From positions 1-26,421 of the forward strand of contig LOES01000098.1 of the NCBI GenBank assembly GCA_001515955.1: a stretch of DNA of 26,421 bases, written 5' to 3'. This document shows, piece after piece, positions 1 to 8,865 of this stretch (the stretch's first letter is position 1; every line of letters starts with the position of its first letter). The DNA comes from Clostridia bacterium BRH_c25 (GTDB taxonomy: Bacteria; Bacillota_A; Clostridia; Lutisporales; Lutisporaceae). Made by a program: the position numbers and the translations under genes. The notes beneath the pieces are model-generated. The model was not told the DNA's origin, made no database searches, and was given only the letters and a program-made list of their open reading frames with translations.

Positions 1-1
1 A

Positions 2-2029
2 GAGGGAACTTTCTGCCACAAACCTTGCACTGTGTCAGGTGGCGGTAAATCTGAGATTTCTAAATCCATTAGCAATTCCATCATTTATGGTACGTATTAT
101 GTGAATGACTTGGCCAAAGACCTGGATAATGTGGAAGCCATTCTCAACTATGATTATAGACGCCGTTGGAAAGACTACCCGGATAGAACGCGTCCCTCAA
201 GAGTGATATTGTCCATTGACCGTACCCTAGGGTCGGTAATCAAACTCCTAACGCCGTCAACAGCCTATACCGACGAATTTAACGCCTACATTGAAGCGAT
301 CCCAAATCATGTAAAGGCGTTGGTTTTCATGGTTAAAAGGTTTTATCGGCAGTCTTGGGGGAGCGATTGGCGAAAACACTTTAGCGTTGATCTAATAAAT
401 GGAAAGCCTGGAAATGAACTTAAATTTGACAATCGAAAAATCAGACCGAGTTATTTACGCGTAGGTTTTAGGGATGAACAAGCATGGAGAATCTTTAAAT
501 TGCGCATGGACTTTATGCCCAGTGAGAAGATTCAAATGGAAGATGACATTACAGCATCTGTCATGGTTCCTCACAATCAGTTGCCATATATAAATCCCGA
601 ATACACCAATGGAAGCTTTAAGTTCACTACCAACTGCGAATACCGGTTCTTTCAACGGCCGGACGATGCGATTCACAAGGGTTATGACAAACAGGCTGAA
701 AAAGATCTGTCCAGTAACAATCTTTTCGCCACCAACTATCAACCTCTCACAAAAGCAGATGTTGAAGAAATTAAAAACGATGTCATGGGGTATATTGCCT
801 ATACAGACCCTGTCAAAGCGCATATTGAGGCCTTTTTAAAAAGCGATGATGCATACTGTGTGGTGTCTTCGGAACCTAGGATTGTGAATGGCGTCCCAAG
901 TAAAAATCCAAGATACCTGGAGCATCGTTCAGACTTTATAGATCCCCTGAAGATATATCTTTCAGAGGTTGGTGTGCATTTTTCAAGGAAAATCCCCTTG
1001 GATCAACCTATCCTTATGCCTGTAAACGCCATATTGCCTGGCCGTAGGAACAACCCACCGGGGGAAGAAAAAGGCAAGAAAATTTTACCCTTAAGCGTCT
1101 ACAACCCTATTCACTATCAAGAGCTGCCGGAGCTTTTTATGGACTATATCAGCAGTTTAACCGGTAAATCGCCCTCCACAACTGGTGCGGGCTCCGAAGG
1201 TGCGCTCACAAAAGCCCCTTTTAATATGCTCCTGCCAATTTACGATCTAAACAATGCACTTTTGTCCTATGTGCTGGGAGATTACGCTGCCTTTACAACC
1301 CCTGCCGGACACATAGGCTCAAATACAAAAATAGATCATGATATCTCTATTCTGGTGCCGGAAATTTGGTCCAGGCTTAAAGAATCAGAGCGCAACCCAG
1401 TCAGATTAATTCAGGAAGGTTCATTTGAAAAGCTTGAAGACTTCGACTATCAAGGGGTACACGTTCCAGCCAGCCGGCTGGGCTATCGCATGACCGATGT
1501 GTTTTGCTACAAATATCTTGGGAAAATTTTTGATGAGCCGCAAACTGTTTTTAGCGAAGAGATTTTAAAGCCCGAAAAACAGAGCATGGAAGCCTTTGTT
1601 GACGGTGTGCTAAACATCGCAAGAGGCCACAAAAAAGCCGCCTTGAACTATTTCCAGGATGGCAGTATAGAAGAGGCAATTCCGCCTATAAAAGCATTGT
1701 TATTCATAATGGCCTATGGAGATTATCAAGGTCACACCCTTGAATCTGATGCTGTACGTGATCTCTTTAAAAAAGAAACCATTATTTCCAGCGACTGGTA
1801 TGCCGTAAGACTCAAGAACAAGCAACGCATTGACATAAATCTCATTCAGAAAAAAATTGACAATCTTGAGGCCTTTATCAAAAATCCGGTCAATGTATCG
1901 GTAATCAAAGAATTTCACTATGACTCAAGACTGGAAGCAGCGAAAGAAACCCTTAGGTATTATGAGTCAGATGCATATTTAGAGGAGCTTAACGGCACCC
2001 TCGGTACAGCAGCAATCGCATTGAGGTAA
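2..2029 (+). CDS. Probable PPi-type phosphoenolpyruvate carboxykinase, C-terminal part (5' end outside window)
   Basis: The reading frame is open from the first base of the window to the stop, giving 675 residues of a larger protein. The GTG at 32 is not a credible start because the coding frame continues upstream of it. The fragment opens with a P-loop-like SGGGKSEISKS, which I equate with the kinase-1a loop of PEP carboxykinases. Other conserved-looking stretches are RRNNPPGEEKGKK, SLTGKSPSTTGAGSEGAL and KIDHDISILVPEIW. From memory these fit the roughly 1100-residue PPi-dependent PEPCK family, which interconverts oxaloacetate plus PPi with PEP, CO2 and phosphate. No other family came to mind, but no search could be run. 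The gene is followed closely by a strong terminator, so it ends its transcript. Assignment is moderate; coding status is near certain. Confidence 0.55.
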   Translation, partial: EGTFCHKPCTVSGGGKSEISKSISNSIIYGTYYVNDLAKDLDNVEAILNYDYRRRWKDYPDRTRPSRVILSIDRTLGSVIKLLTPSTAYTDEFNAYIEAIPNHVKALVFMVKRFYRQSWGSDWRKHFSVDLINGKPGNELKFDNRKIRPSYLRVGFRDEQAWRIFKLRMDFMPSEKIQMEDDITASVMVPHNQLPYINPEYTNGSFKFTTNCEYRFFQRPDDAIHKGYDKQAEKDLSSNNLFATNYQPLTKADVEEIKNDVMGYIAYTDPVKAHIEAFLKSDDAYCVVSSEPRIVNGVPSKNPRYLEHRSDFIDPLKIYLSEVGVHFSRKIPLDQPILMPVNAILPGRRNNPPGEEKGKKILPLSVYNPIHYQELPELFMDYISSLTGKSPSTTGAGSEGALTKAPFNMLLPIYDLNNALLSYVLGDYAAFTTPAGHIGSNTKIDHDISILVPEIWSRLKESERNPVRLIQEGSFEKLEDFDYQGVHVPASRLGYRMTDVFCYKYLGKIFDEPQTVFSEEILKPEKQSMEAFVDGVLNIARGHKKAALNYFQDGSIEEAIPPIKALLFIMAYGDYQGHTLESDAVRDLFKKETIISSDWYAVRLKNKQRIDINLIQKKIDNLEAFIKNPVNVSVIKEFHYDSRLEAAKETLRYYESDAYLEELNGTLGTAAIALR

Positions 2030-2048
2030 GTACACTGAAATGATTTAG

Positions 2049-2093
2049 CCCTTCTGATAATATTAATTTAGAAAATATTATCAGAAGGGTTTT
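2049..2093 (+). terminator. Intrinsic terminator of the PEPCK-like gene
   Basis: A perfect 16-bp stem (2049-2064 pairing with 2074-2089) with a 9-nt loop is followed by TTTT. It lies 20 nt after the stop codon at 2029 and separates this transcript from blaI. Confidence 0.92.
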
Positions 2094-2136
2094 CCTATGG
2101 TTGAGTGTGGACGTGGCACTTTTTTATAAATGCATA

Positions 2137-2188
2137 TTGACACCTACAGGTTACAGTTGTAAACTATGCATAAGGTTACATGTGTAAC
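2137..2188 (+). promoter_or_regulatory. blaI promoter with two BlaI/MecI-type operators
   Basis: The promoter is TTGACA (2137-2142), a 17-nt spacer and TAAACT (2160-2165). Two dyads with TTACA/TGTAA arms overlap it: TTACAGTTGTAA (2151-2162), which covers the -10, and GTTACATGTGTAAC (2175-2188), which covers the start of transcription. Their centres are 25 bp apart. BlaI/MecI-family repressors are known to bind TACA/TGTA dyads, so autorepression of the blaI operon is expected. Confidence 0.82.
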
Positions 2189-2206
2189 TTGAGAGGAGGA
2201 ATGCAT

Positions 2207-2590
2207 ATGAACGCATTGGTTTCAAAAATAACAGAGTCTGAAGTTGAAGTTATGCGTGTATTATGGGAAGCAAACCATGAACTTCCCATTGCGGATATCA
2301 GAAAGGCACTTGAAAAGACGAGTAAATGGGAAACCTCAACAATCAAAACCTTGCTTCGCAGACTTTGCGAAAAGGGTGTGGTTTTAGCGACTAAAAAGGA
2401 AGTATTTTATTATATGCCTTTGGTCAGTGAGGCAGAATACAACGATTATATTATCCAAAGCTTGATTGACCGCTTATACTCCGGCAGTGCCAAAGACCTT
2501 GTAGCCTCTCTTTTGGGAAGTAAGAAGCTTAATGATTCAGACATAAGAGAATTGCGTAATCTATTTAAGGTAGGTGATAATGATGAATGA
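2207..2590 (+). CDS. blaI: BlaI/MecI/CopY-family transcriptional repressor
   Basis: A winged-helix repressor of 127 residues, the usual family size. The N-terminal half (ITESEVEVMRVLW, then TSTIKTLLRRLCEKGV) is the DNA-binding domain typical of penicillinase repressors; the C-terminal helices mediate dimerisation. The start at 2207 is chosen because AGGAGG (2194-2199) sits 7 nt upstream; the in-frame ATGs at 2180 and 2201 lack usable spacing. The promoter holds two matching operators, so the gene is probably autoregulated. It overlaps the following blaR1-like reading frame, as in classical BlaI-BlaR1 pairs where an M56 membrane protease inactivates the repressor on signal. No beta-lactamase gene is visible nearby, so the signal is unknown. 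Confidence 0.92.
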   Translation: MNALVSKITESEVEVMRVLWEANHELPIADIRKALEKTSKWETSTIKTLLRRLCEKGVVLATKKEVFYYMPLVSEAEYNDYIIQSLIDRLYSGSAKDLVASLLGSKKLNDSDIRELRNLFKVGDNDE

Positions 2591-3161
2591 AACTATTAAG
2601 CTAATACTATCACTATCCTTATCAGCCAGCATTCTTGCAGTATCATTATTTGCCATTAAGCCGCTGATAAAGAACAAGTTATCAAAGTCGATTCAATACT
2701 GCATTTGGATCGTAGTACTCCTAAGATTGGTACTGCCGTTTACTTTTGAAGCAAGTATTATGAATGAATTGTTTTATGGTAATCAAACGCCATCGGCGAC
2801 AGTTTCCCCAACTATAATTCAACCAATGGGTGGCAGGGACGATAACATTTCCGATACATCAATCTCAGCAAGCAATAAAGAAAGCACATCCAGCGGTGTA
2901 TATAACGGTGATACCGGTCACGGCAGATTTTTTCAGGATTTATATAACCGGTATTCTTTATACCTTTGGATGCTTGGCGCAATATTTGCACTTATCGTTA
3001 ACGCAGGTGGATATGTTCGGTTTTTAAAGCACCTTAAACAAGCAAATAAGGCGGCTGCTGATGAGGAAAGCAAAATGTTGGATGTGTTGTTGAATGGGTA
3101 CAATAATGTGAGGCTTGTACGTAATCAATTTGTGACCACTCCAATGTTGATTGGAATCTGA
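2580..3161 (+). pseudogene. Truncated BlaR1-like M56 family membrane protein
   Basis: The frame overlaps the end of blaI (ATG at 2580 or 2583, inside the blaI stop region), the usual translationally coupled layout. The 193 residues contain the first BlaR1/MecR1 membrane helices (about residues 5-30, 38-56 and 125-150) and run into TTPMLIGI, the conserved stretch that normally precedes the protease core. There it stops. The HExxH zinc-protease motif and the extracellular sensor domain are absent, whereas family members are 400-600 residues or more. The downstream 65 nt do not resume recognisable M56 sequence in any frame. The product could at most be a membrane stub. BlaI would then lack its local inactivator. 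A sequencing or assembly error cannot be excluded. Confidence 0.8.
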
Positions 3162-3226
3162 ATTGATGCTGACAACTGCTGGGAAGTCGCACTCAGATCA
3201 CACATTATCCGGTTTGCAGAAGACGG

Positions 3227-3255
3227 TTGACAGTTGAACTGCTGTGTATTATTAT
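3227..3255 (+). promoter_or_regulatory. Promoter for the DUF1846 gene
   Basis: TTGACA (3227-3232), a 17-nt spacer and TATTAT (3250-3255) form a near-consensus sigma-A promoter. It would leave a 5' leader of about 135 nt before the ATG at 3399. Confidence 0.65.
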
Positions 3256-3284
3256 TTGTAAAGAAAAGAATAAATAAAAACTGT

Positions 3285-3330
3285 ATTGAACGCACTTAGG
3301 GTATTAAATCGGGTATAGTGCGAATTCAAT
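3285..3330 (+). other. Stem-loop in the 5' leader of the DUF1846 gene
   Basis: ATTGAACGCACT (3285-3296) pairs with AGTGCGAATTCAAT (3317-3330) apart from a 2-nt AA bulge. The loop contains GGGTAT twice (3299-3304 and 3311-3316). There is no T tract after it, so it is not a plain terminator. It could be an operator dyad or an RNA element; function unknown. Confidence 0.5.
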
Positions 3331-3398
3331 GAAAATCAAGGTAACATTTATACGAAATTTGAACTTAAGCCTGTGAGATAATGTATAGGAGAACGAAG

Positions 3399-4883
3399 AT
3401 GAATAATATTGGATTTAACAATGACAAATACCTTCAGCTGCAATCACAAAAAATACTTGAGCGGATAGAATTTTTCGGTGGAAAGCTGTACCTGGAGTTT
3501 GGCGGAAAGCTATTTGATGATTACCATGCTTCCCGTGTACTTCCTGGTTTTAAACCTGACAGTAAGGTAAAAATGCTTCTGGAGCTTAAGGACCAGGTGG
3601 AAATCGTCATTACAATTTCAGCTGATGATATTGAAAGAAGCAAGCGCCGTGGGGATTTCGGAATTACATATGATCAGGAAATGATGCGGTTGATTGATGC
3701 TTTTCGTGAAATCGGGCTATATGTGGGAAGCGTTGTTATTACGCGTTACCGCTCGCAGTTTTCAACTGATTTATTTCAAAAACGCCTTGATGATCTCGGC
3801 ATAAAGGTTTACAGGCATTATCCCATCCCTGATTATCCTTCCAATATACCGCTTATTGTAAGTAAGGACGGATATGGTAATAATGATTACATTGAAACGA
3901 CTCGATCCCTTGTTGTAGTTACTGCTCCCGGACCGGGAAGCGGTAAAATGGCAACATGCCTCTCGCAGCTTTATCACGAGCACGAACGAGGTATACAGGC
4001 GGGATATGCAAAGTTTGAGACCTTTCCCATATGGAATCTGCCTTTAAAGCATCCTGTCAATATCGCGTATGAGGCAGCTACCACAGATCTGAATGATGTG
4101 AACATGATTGATCCCTTTCATCTTGACGCCTATGGCATTACAACTGTTAACTATAACAGGGATATTGAGATTTTTCCCGTTTTAAACGCTATATTTGATA
4201 AGATAGCAGGTAAATCGCCCTATCAAAGTCCGACTGATATGGGTGTAAATATGGCTGGATTTTGTATTACAGACAATGAGGCTGTGTGCAAAGCATCTGA
4301 GCAAGAGGTTATACGCAGATACTATAATACCAGATGTGCGCAGCGGCAAGGTAATGCAGATAAAGTGGAAGTATACAGAGTGGAACTTTTAATGAATAAA
4401 TTGGGTATATCACCAAAATGCCGCCCTGTTGTGGATGCGGCATTAGAGCGTGCTGAAGCTACCGAGGGTCCTGCTGTAGCCCTTCAATTGAACGATGGGC
4501 GTATTGTAACAGGGAAAACTACTTCTTTACTCGGCGCTTCTGCTGCATTATTATTGAACGCATTGAAGGAACTGGGCGGTATCAGCCATAATATGCACTT
4601 GATTTCACCTATTGTAATTGAACCTATCCAGGCTTTGAAATTAAAGCATATGGGCAATCGTAACCCACGGCTGCACACCGACGAGATACTGATAGCACTG
4701 TCCATTTGTGCTACAACTAATCCTACGGCAGCTCTGGCAATACAGCAGCTTTCAGGTCTGTGCGGATGTGAGGCACACTCCACAGTCATCCTGTCACATG
4801 TTGACGAAAATGTATTCCAGAAGCTTGGCATCAACTTAACCTGTGAGCCTCAATATCAGTCGAAGAAACTTTATCATAAATAA
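3399..4883 (+). CDS. DUF1846 (UPF0371) family protein
   Basis: A 494-residue protein, the normal length for this family. The start at 3399 is supported by AGGAG at 3387-3391 with 7-nt spacing; the ATG at 3381 lacks a ribosome binding site. Recognisable family stretches are [20 protein letters not shown] near the N-terminus, [20 protein letters not shown] mid-protein, and [12 protein letters not shown]. The GPGSGK segment resembles a phosphate-binding loop, but I do not know a proven reaction for the family. No signal peptide or membrane helix is seen, so it is likely cytoplasmic. It has its own promoter and a terminator 17 nt after the stop, so it appears monocistronic. The family call is strong; its function is not known to me. 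Confidence 0.9.
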   Translation: MNNIGFNNDKYLQLQSQKILERIEFFGGKLYLEFGGKLFDDYHASRVLPGFKPDSKVKMLLELKDQVEIVITISADDIERSKRRGDFGITYDQEMMRLIDAFREIGLYVGSVVITRYRSQFSTDLFQKRLDDLGIKVYRHYPIPDYPSNIPLIVSKDGYGNNDYIETTRSLVVVTAPGPGSGKMATCLSQLYHEHERGIQAGYAKFETFPIWNLPLKHPVNIAYEAATTDLNDVNMIDPFHLDAYGITTVNYNRDIEIFPVLNAIFDKIAGKSPYQSPTDMGVNMAGFCITDNEAVCKASEQEVIRRYYNTRCAQRQGNADKVEVYRVELLMNKLGISPKCRPVVDAALERAEATEGPAVALQLNDGRIVTGKTTSLLGASAALLLNALKELGGISHNMHLISPIVIEPIQALKLKHMGNRNPRLHTDEILIALSICATTNPTAALAIQQLSGLCGCEAHSTVILSHVDENVFQKLGINLTCEPQYQSKKLYHK

Positions 4884-4899
4884 AACAGGTAGTCTTATT

Positions 4900-4940
4900 G
4901 TGAACCACATCGTCATAAAAAACGATGTGGTTCACTTCTT
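4900..4940 (+). terminator. Intrinsic terminator of the DUF1846 gene
   Basis: A perfect 14-bp stem (GTGAACCACATCGT, 4900-4913, pairing with 4922-4935), an 8-nt loop and a short TTCTT tail. SelO-like coding sequence begins immediately after it. Confidence 0.8.
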
Positions 4941-6171
4941 CGGGATAATTAGCTTCGGGCATTTTACCATGCTGGGGGATGGCCGGGCTCTGCTGCTTGG
5001 AGAGCAGATTACACCTTTGCATGAACGGCTCGACATTCAGCTCAAGGGTTCGGGCAGAACGCCATATTCCCGTCATGGTGATGGCCGGGCGGCACTTGGA
5101 CCGATGCTGCGTGAATACATCATCAGCGAAGCAATGCATGGGCTTGGTATTGCTACCACCCGCAGCCTGGCGGTGGTGACAACGGGTGAGCCGGTGTTCC
5201 GTGAAGATGAGCAGCCCGGTGCAATTCTGACCCGCGTGGCTGCCAGCCATCTGCGTGTCGGTACTTTTCAATATGTTTCAAAATGGGGTACGGTTGAAGA
5301 TCTCCGAACCCTGGCTGATTATACATTACAAAGGCATTTTCCAGGCTCTGACGATGTTGAGAACCGCTATCTTTTCCTGCTTCAGGAAGTGATCAAACGA
5401 CAGGCCGTGCTGATTGCCAAATGGCAGCTAATCGGCTTCATTCATGGGGTGATGAACACCGACAACATGGCCCTTAGTGGAGAAACCATTGATTATGGCC
5501 CTTGCGCCTTCATGGATACTTATGACTCTGCAACGGTATTCAGCTCCATTGACATACGCGGACGCTATGCCTACGGCAATCAGCCCAATATTGCTGCGTG
5601 GAACCTTACGAGATTTGCAGAAACCCTATTGCCGCTGCTGCACGTCAAAGAGGAGCGGGCTGTCGGACTGGCACAGGATGCAATTTCGGATTTCACTGAG
5701 TTGTACCATTATAATTGGCTTGCGGGAATGAGAGCAAAACTGGGAATATTTGACGAAGAGCAGCAGGATGAATCCCTTGTTGAAGACCTCCTCAGTATGA
5801 TGCAGAAGTATCATGGGGACTATACCAATACCTTCCGGGCATTAACCTTTGACAAATGGTCGGATACGGTCCTGTACGGCACTACAGAATTTGCAGAATG
5901 GTACGAGTTGTGGCAGGCGAGGTTAGGCAGACAGCAGGAACCGAAAGCCTCATCCCATCAGTTGATGCGCAACAGCAATCCGGCACTGATCCCCCGGAAC
6001 CACCGGGTAGAAGCCGCATTGGAAGCCGCACTGAAACAAGGAGACTACAGCGTGATGGAGCGGCTTCTTGATGTTCTTTCAAGTCCATATGCACACTCCA
6101 CCGAACAGGCTGATTACTCCACACCGCCTGCGCCATCAACATGTCCTTATCGGACTTTTTGCGGTACATGA
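4936..6171 (+). pseudogene. selO: SelO/YdiU protein adenylyltransferase, N-terminally truncated
   Basis: From about 4950 the frame encodes typical SelO sequence: [17 protein letters not shown] (glycine-rich loop), [19 protein letters not shown] (ATP-binding lysine), [10 protein letters not shown] and DYGPCAFMD (metal-binding Asp/Asn residues), and a [10 protein letters not shown]-terminus. SelO is a pseudokinase-fold enzyme that transfers AMP to protein Ser/Thr/Tyr. The family is about 480-490 residues; roughly the first 90-100 are missing. Homology starts directly after the terminator of the preceding gene. The open frame continues upstream to 4843, but that part is terminator and DUF1846 sequence in another frame. 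There is no convincing start or ribosome binding site; GTG 4900 and ATG 4969 are the options. The coding DNA is visibly GC-richer than its neighbours, hinting at transfer. Confidence 0.82.
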
Positions 6172-6301
6172 TTGGAAGAGGAAATATGATAAAGCAGCTA
6201 GCGGTTTAGGTAGAAATACATAAATCCGGCTATCTGCTTTATTCTGCTATGGCTGAACAAGTGCACCAAGGCTGTGTTATTCACACTGAAATATGTGGGT
6301 G

Positions 6302-6310
6302 TGATATAAT
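6302..6310 (+). promoter_or_regulatory. Extended -10 promoter for the COG2509 flavoprotein
   Basis: TGATATAAT is a perfect TGN-TATAAT extended -10. A TTCACA at 6280-6285 is 19 nt upstream, a long spacer for a -35. The start codon is 60 nt downstream. Confidence 0.55.
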
Positions 6311-6369
6311 AAGTTGGTTAGTATATGTATTGGGGAAAGGATATTTTGCAAAAGGTATAGGAGAGAATA

Positions 6370-7974
6370 ATGATCAAAATAACTGACTTGATAATACCGC
6401 TTACATATGATTTAAAAGTTCTGGAGGACATGATTGCAAAAAGACTTTGCATCGAGCACAGCCGCATAGAGCGTATCGATATTGCAAAACGCTCGGTAAA
6501 TGCGCTCAATAAGCAGGATATTCATTTTAATATGACTGTTATTATATGTATTTCAGGAGATGAAAATGAAGTCATTTCACAGAACAGGGATAAGTGCATT
6601 TCCAGGGAAATAGAGTCATTTTACATTATGCCGGATAAAAAAGAGTTAAAAGCGCGCCCCATAGTTGTGGGGTGCGGTCCGGCAGGGATGTTTGCAGCAC
6701 TGATTCTGGCACAAGCAGGGGTAAGGCCCATTCTGCTGGAGCGAGGCCTTGATGTGGATAGCCGCAGGCAAAGCGTTTTGAAATTTTGGAGGACGGGAGC
6801 TCTTGACATCAACAATAATGTTCAGTTTGGGGAGGGAGGAGCAGGTGCCTTTTCCGATGGCAAGCTAAAAACCGGGAAAAAGGATTCCCGCAAAATGAAG
6901 GTGCTTAGAGAACTGGTAGAGGCTGGTGCACCACCTGAAATTGTCTATTCAAGCAAACCGCATATTGGCACTGATCGTTTGAATGGGACGGTTAAAGGAA
7001 TTAGAAGAAAAATAATAGGCTTGGGTGGAGAGGTGCGTTTTGATACAACCGCTACAGAGATACTGCACAAGGACGGAGAGGTAACAGGAGTAGGCTTTGT
7101 AGAAAAGGGGAAGTATACCGAGCTTTATACGGACAATCTGGTTCTGGCCATAGGGCACAGCGCAAGAGATACCTTTGAGAGGCTGCTGATCAGCGGCGTT
7201 TATATAGAACAGAAGCCTTTTGCGGTAGGAATACGTATTGAACATCCCCAGAAGATGATCGACAGAATTCAATACGGAGATTTCGCTGGGCACCCGGCTC
7301 TTGGGGCGGCTGATTACAGGATGGTAGTGCATTTGAAAAATGGGAGGGGAGTATATACTTTCTGCATGTGCCCAGGGGGAACGGTAGTTGCGGCGACATC
7401 TGAGGAAAATGCTCTGGTAACAAACGGAATGAGTGAATTCGTGCGGGATGGCAGGAATGCCAACAGTGCACTTTTGGTGACCCTTGATAAAAAAGATCTT
7501 GGGAGCGACTATCCACTTGCCGGTGTCATGTTTCAACGCAGAATAGAGGCAGCGGCATTTGCAGCCGGCAGGGGAGGCTATAAAGCGCCAGTGCAAAGGC
7601 TGGAAGATTTCCTCCATAAGCGCAGCACAATAGCATTTGGGGATGTATTGCCTACCTACCTGCCAGGAACCGAGTTCAACCGGGTGGATGCTTATTTGCC
7701 GGACTATATCACAGATTCACTGCGGCAAGGTATCTCAGAGATGGGTATTTGGATGCCGGGCTTTGCCTATCCGGATGCGCTGCTGACGGGGGCTGAAACC
7801 CGCAGCTCCTCCCCTGTGCGCATTACAAGGGGAGAAAGCTTTGAGGCTATTGGCATAAAAGGCCTTTATCCCTGCGGAGAGGGAGCGGGATACGCGGGAG
7901 GTATCATTTCTGCTGCGGTGGATGGGGTGCTTTGTGCCGAGAAGATACTGAACAAAAAAACTGAATTTACTTAG
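6370..7974 (+). CDS. COG2509-type FAD-dependent dehydrogenase
   Basis: A 534-residue flavoprotein of the uncharacterised COG2509 family. Residues 1-90 form the small N-terminal domain common to the family. The Rossmann FAD-binding motif PIVVGCGPAGMFAALILA begins near residue 97. NNNVQFGEGGAGAFSDGKL follows, another family hallmark, and the C-terminal FAD motif GLYPCGEGAGYAGGIISAA closes the fold. No membrane segment is seen. AGGAG (6359-6363) lies 6 nt before the ATG, making the start clear. Substrate and electron acceptor are unknown for the family. It appears to be transcribed alone; gene relics follow without a clear terminator. Confidence 0.9.
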   Translation: MIKITDLIIPLTYDLKVLEDMIAKRLCIEHSRIERIDIAKRSVNALNKQDIHFNMTVIICISGDENEVISQNRDKCISREIESFYIMPDKKELKARPIVVGCGPAGMFAALILAQAGVRPILLERGLDVDSRRQSVLKFWRTGALDINNNVQFGEGGAGAFSDGKLKTGKKDSRKMKVLRELVEAGAPPEIVYSSKPHIGTDRLNGTVKGIRRKIIGLGGEVRFDTTATEILHKDGEVTGVGFVEKGKYTELYTDNLVLAIGHSARDTFERLLISGVYIEQKPFAVGIRIEHPQKMIDRIQYGDFAGHPALGAADYRMVVHLKNGRGVYTFCMCPGGTVVAATSEENALVTNGMSEFVRDGRNANSALLVTLDKKDLGSDYPLAGVMFQRRIEAAAFAAGRGGYKAPVQRLEDFLHKRSTIAFGDVLPTYLPGTEFNRVDAYLPDYITDSLRQGISEMGIWMPGFAYPDALLTGAETRSSSPVRITRGESFEAIGIKGLYPCGEGAGYAGGIISAAVDGVLCAEKILNKKTEFT

Positions 7975-7976
7975 TA

Positions 7977-8168
7977 TTCCAAGGAAGTCCGGTTGGGATT
8001 ACCCATATAGAGACTGTAGTTAAGCTTGAAAACGATACAAATACAGACGCAGTAAAACTATATGAAAAACTAGGGTACAAAGAATTTAAACGAGTAAAAC
8101 AGAAACACAGCAAAATAAGCGGTATTAATTACCTCGTATATATGGAGTATGGAGCAGCGAAACAATGA
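7977..8168 (+). pseudogene. Relic of a GNAT N-acetyltransferase (C-terminal part)
   Basis: An open frame without a start encodes a stretch ending in NTDAVKLYEKLGYKEF and a further 28 residues to a TGA at 8166-8168. The pattern of Asn, Ala, Leu-Tyr and Lys-Leu-Gly-Tyr is the acetyl-CoA-binding motif B of GNAT enzymes. The N-terminal two-thirds, including the Q/RxxGxG motif, are absent. There is no ribosome binding site, so this is read as a gene remnant. Confidence 0.65.
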
Positions 8169-8292
8169 ACCACCCGCTATGCCGCTGCTTACGTTGTTCT
8201 GGCTGCTTTGCCTTTCTGCTATACTGACGGGGGTCGGATTGTTTGGATTTAGAAATAGGGATGTTCTGACAAATTACTACGGAGAACAATAG
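8149..8292 (+). pseudogene. Short membrane-protein tail, possibly an ABC-2 permease relic
   Basis: A 47-codon frame overlapping the GNAT relic encodes one hydrophobic helix (LLTLFWLLCLSAILTGVGLF) followed by FRNRD. A final transmembrane helix ending in basic/Asp residues is common at the C-terminus of ABC-2 type permeases. There is no ribosome binding site and no N-terminal body. It is most likely what remains after a deletion; a genuine small membrane protein is possible but less likely. Confidence 0.35.
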
Positions 8293-8322
8293 AGGAAGCA
8301 TCTTAATAAGAGGAGTGAAAAA

Positions 8323-8865
8323 ATGAGCAAGGTGTTAATTGTTGTCGACATGCAGAATGATTTTATCGATGGAGCATTAGGGACAAAGGAAGCTGAAGCA
8401 ATTGTCCGGAGGGTAATAGCTAAAATCAGAAAACATAGCGGTACTGTTGTTTACACAAGAGACACACACCAGGAAGGTTACCTTGCAACGCAGGAAGGCC
8501 ATAATTTGCCAGTAGTCCACTGCATTGAAGGGACCTATGGGTGGGAACTTCAAAAGGACATTAAGCAGCTTGCGGAGGATAATCACAGTGTGGTATATAA
8601 TAAGAATACCTTTGGTTCCAGCAAGCTGGTAGAATACTTGCTGGAGCTGTCTGTGAGGGAAGGTATTGAAGAAATCGAATTGATAGGCCTGTGCACTGAT
8701 ATTTGTGTTATCTCCAATACTCTGACCATCAAAACGTTTCTGCCTGAAGTCACAATCAGGGTCGATGCTTCCTGCTGTGCGGGAGTAACCCCGGAGAGCC
8801 ATAAAAATGCTCTGGATGCTATGAAAGTGTGTCAAATAGATATTCAAAACCTGCATCACAGATAA
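8323..8865 (+). CDS. Isochorismatase-family cysteine hydrolase, nicotinamidase-like
   Basis: A 180-residue alpha/beta hydrolase of the isochorismatase superfamily. The catalytic triad is visible: Asp9 in VVDMQNDF, Lys94 in VYNKNTFGSS and Cys128 in GLCTDICV. A DTH motif (Asp47, His49) with His60 and His66 matches the metal-binding positions of PncA-type nicotinamidases. The likely reaction is nicotinamide to nicotinate for NAD salvage, though related amidohydrolases share the fold. An AGGAG element just before the ATG supports the start. The last six residues (QNLHHR) look unlike the family's usual end and the stop overlaps the SLH relic, so a deletion junction may have replaced the extreme C-terminus without harming the active site. 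Confidence 0.88.
   Translation: MSKVLIVVDMQNDFIDGALGTKEAEAIVRRVIAKIRKHSGTVVYTRDTHQEGYLATQEGHNLPVVHCIEGTYGWELQKDIKQLAEDNHSVVYNKNTFGSSKLVEYLLELSVREGIEEIELIGLCTDICVISNTLTIKTFLPEVTIRVDASCCAGVTPESHKNALDAMKVCQIDIQNLHHR

Noticed and set aside
4831..5271. 146-codon minus-strand ORF
   Set aside because: Antisense to the selO remnant and the DUF1846 terminator; a by-product of GC-rich coding sequence.
6949..7617. 222-codon minus-strand ORF
   Set aside because: It lies fully opposite the clear COG2509 gene and has no ribosome binding site or recognisable domain; a shadow of the coding strand.
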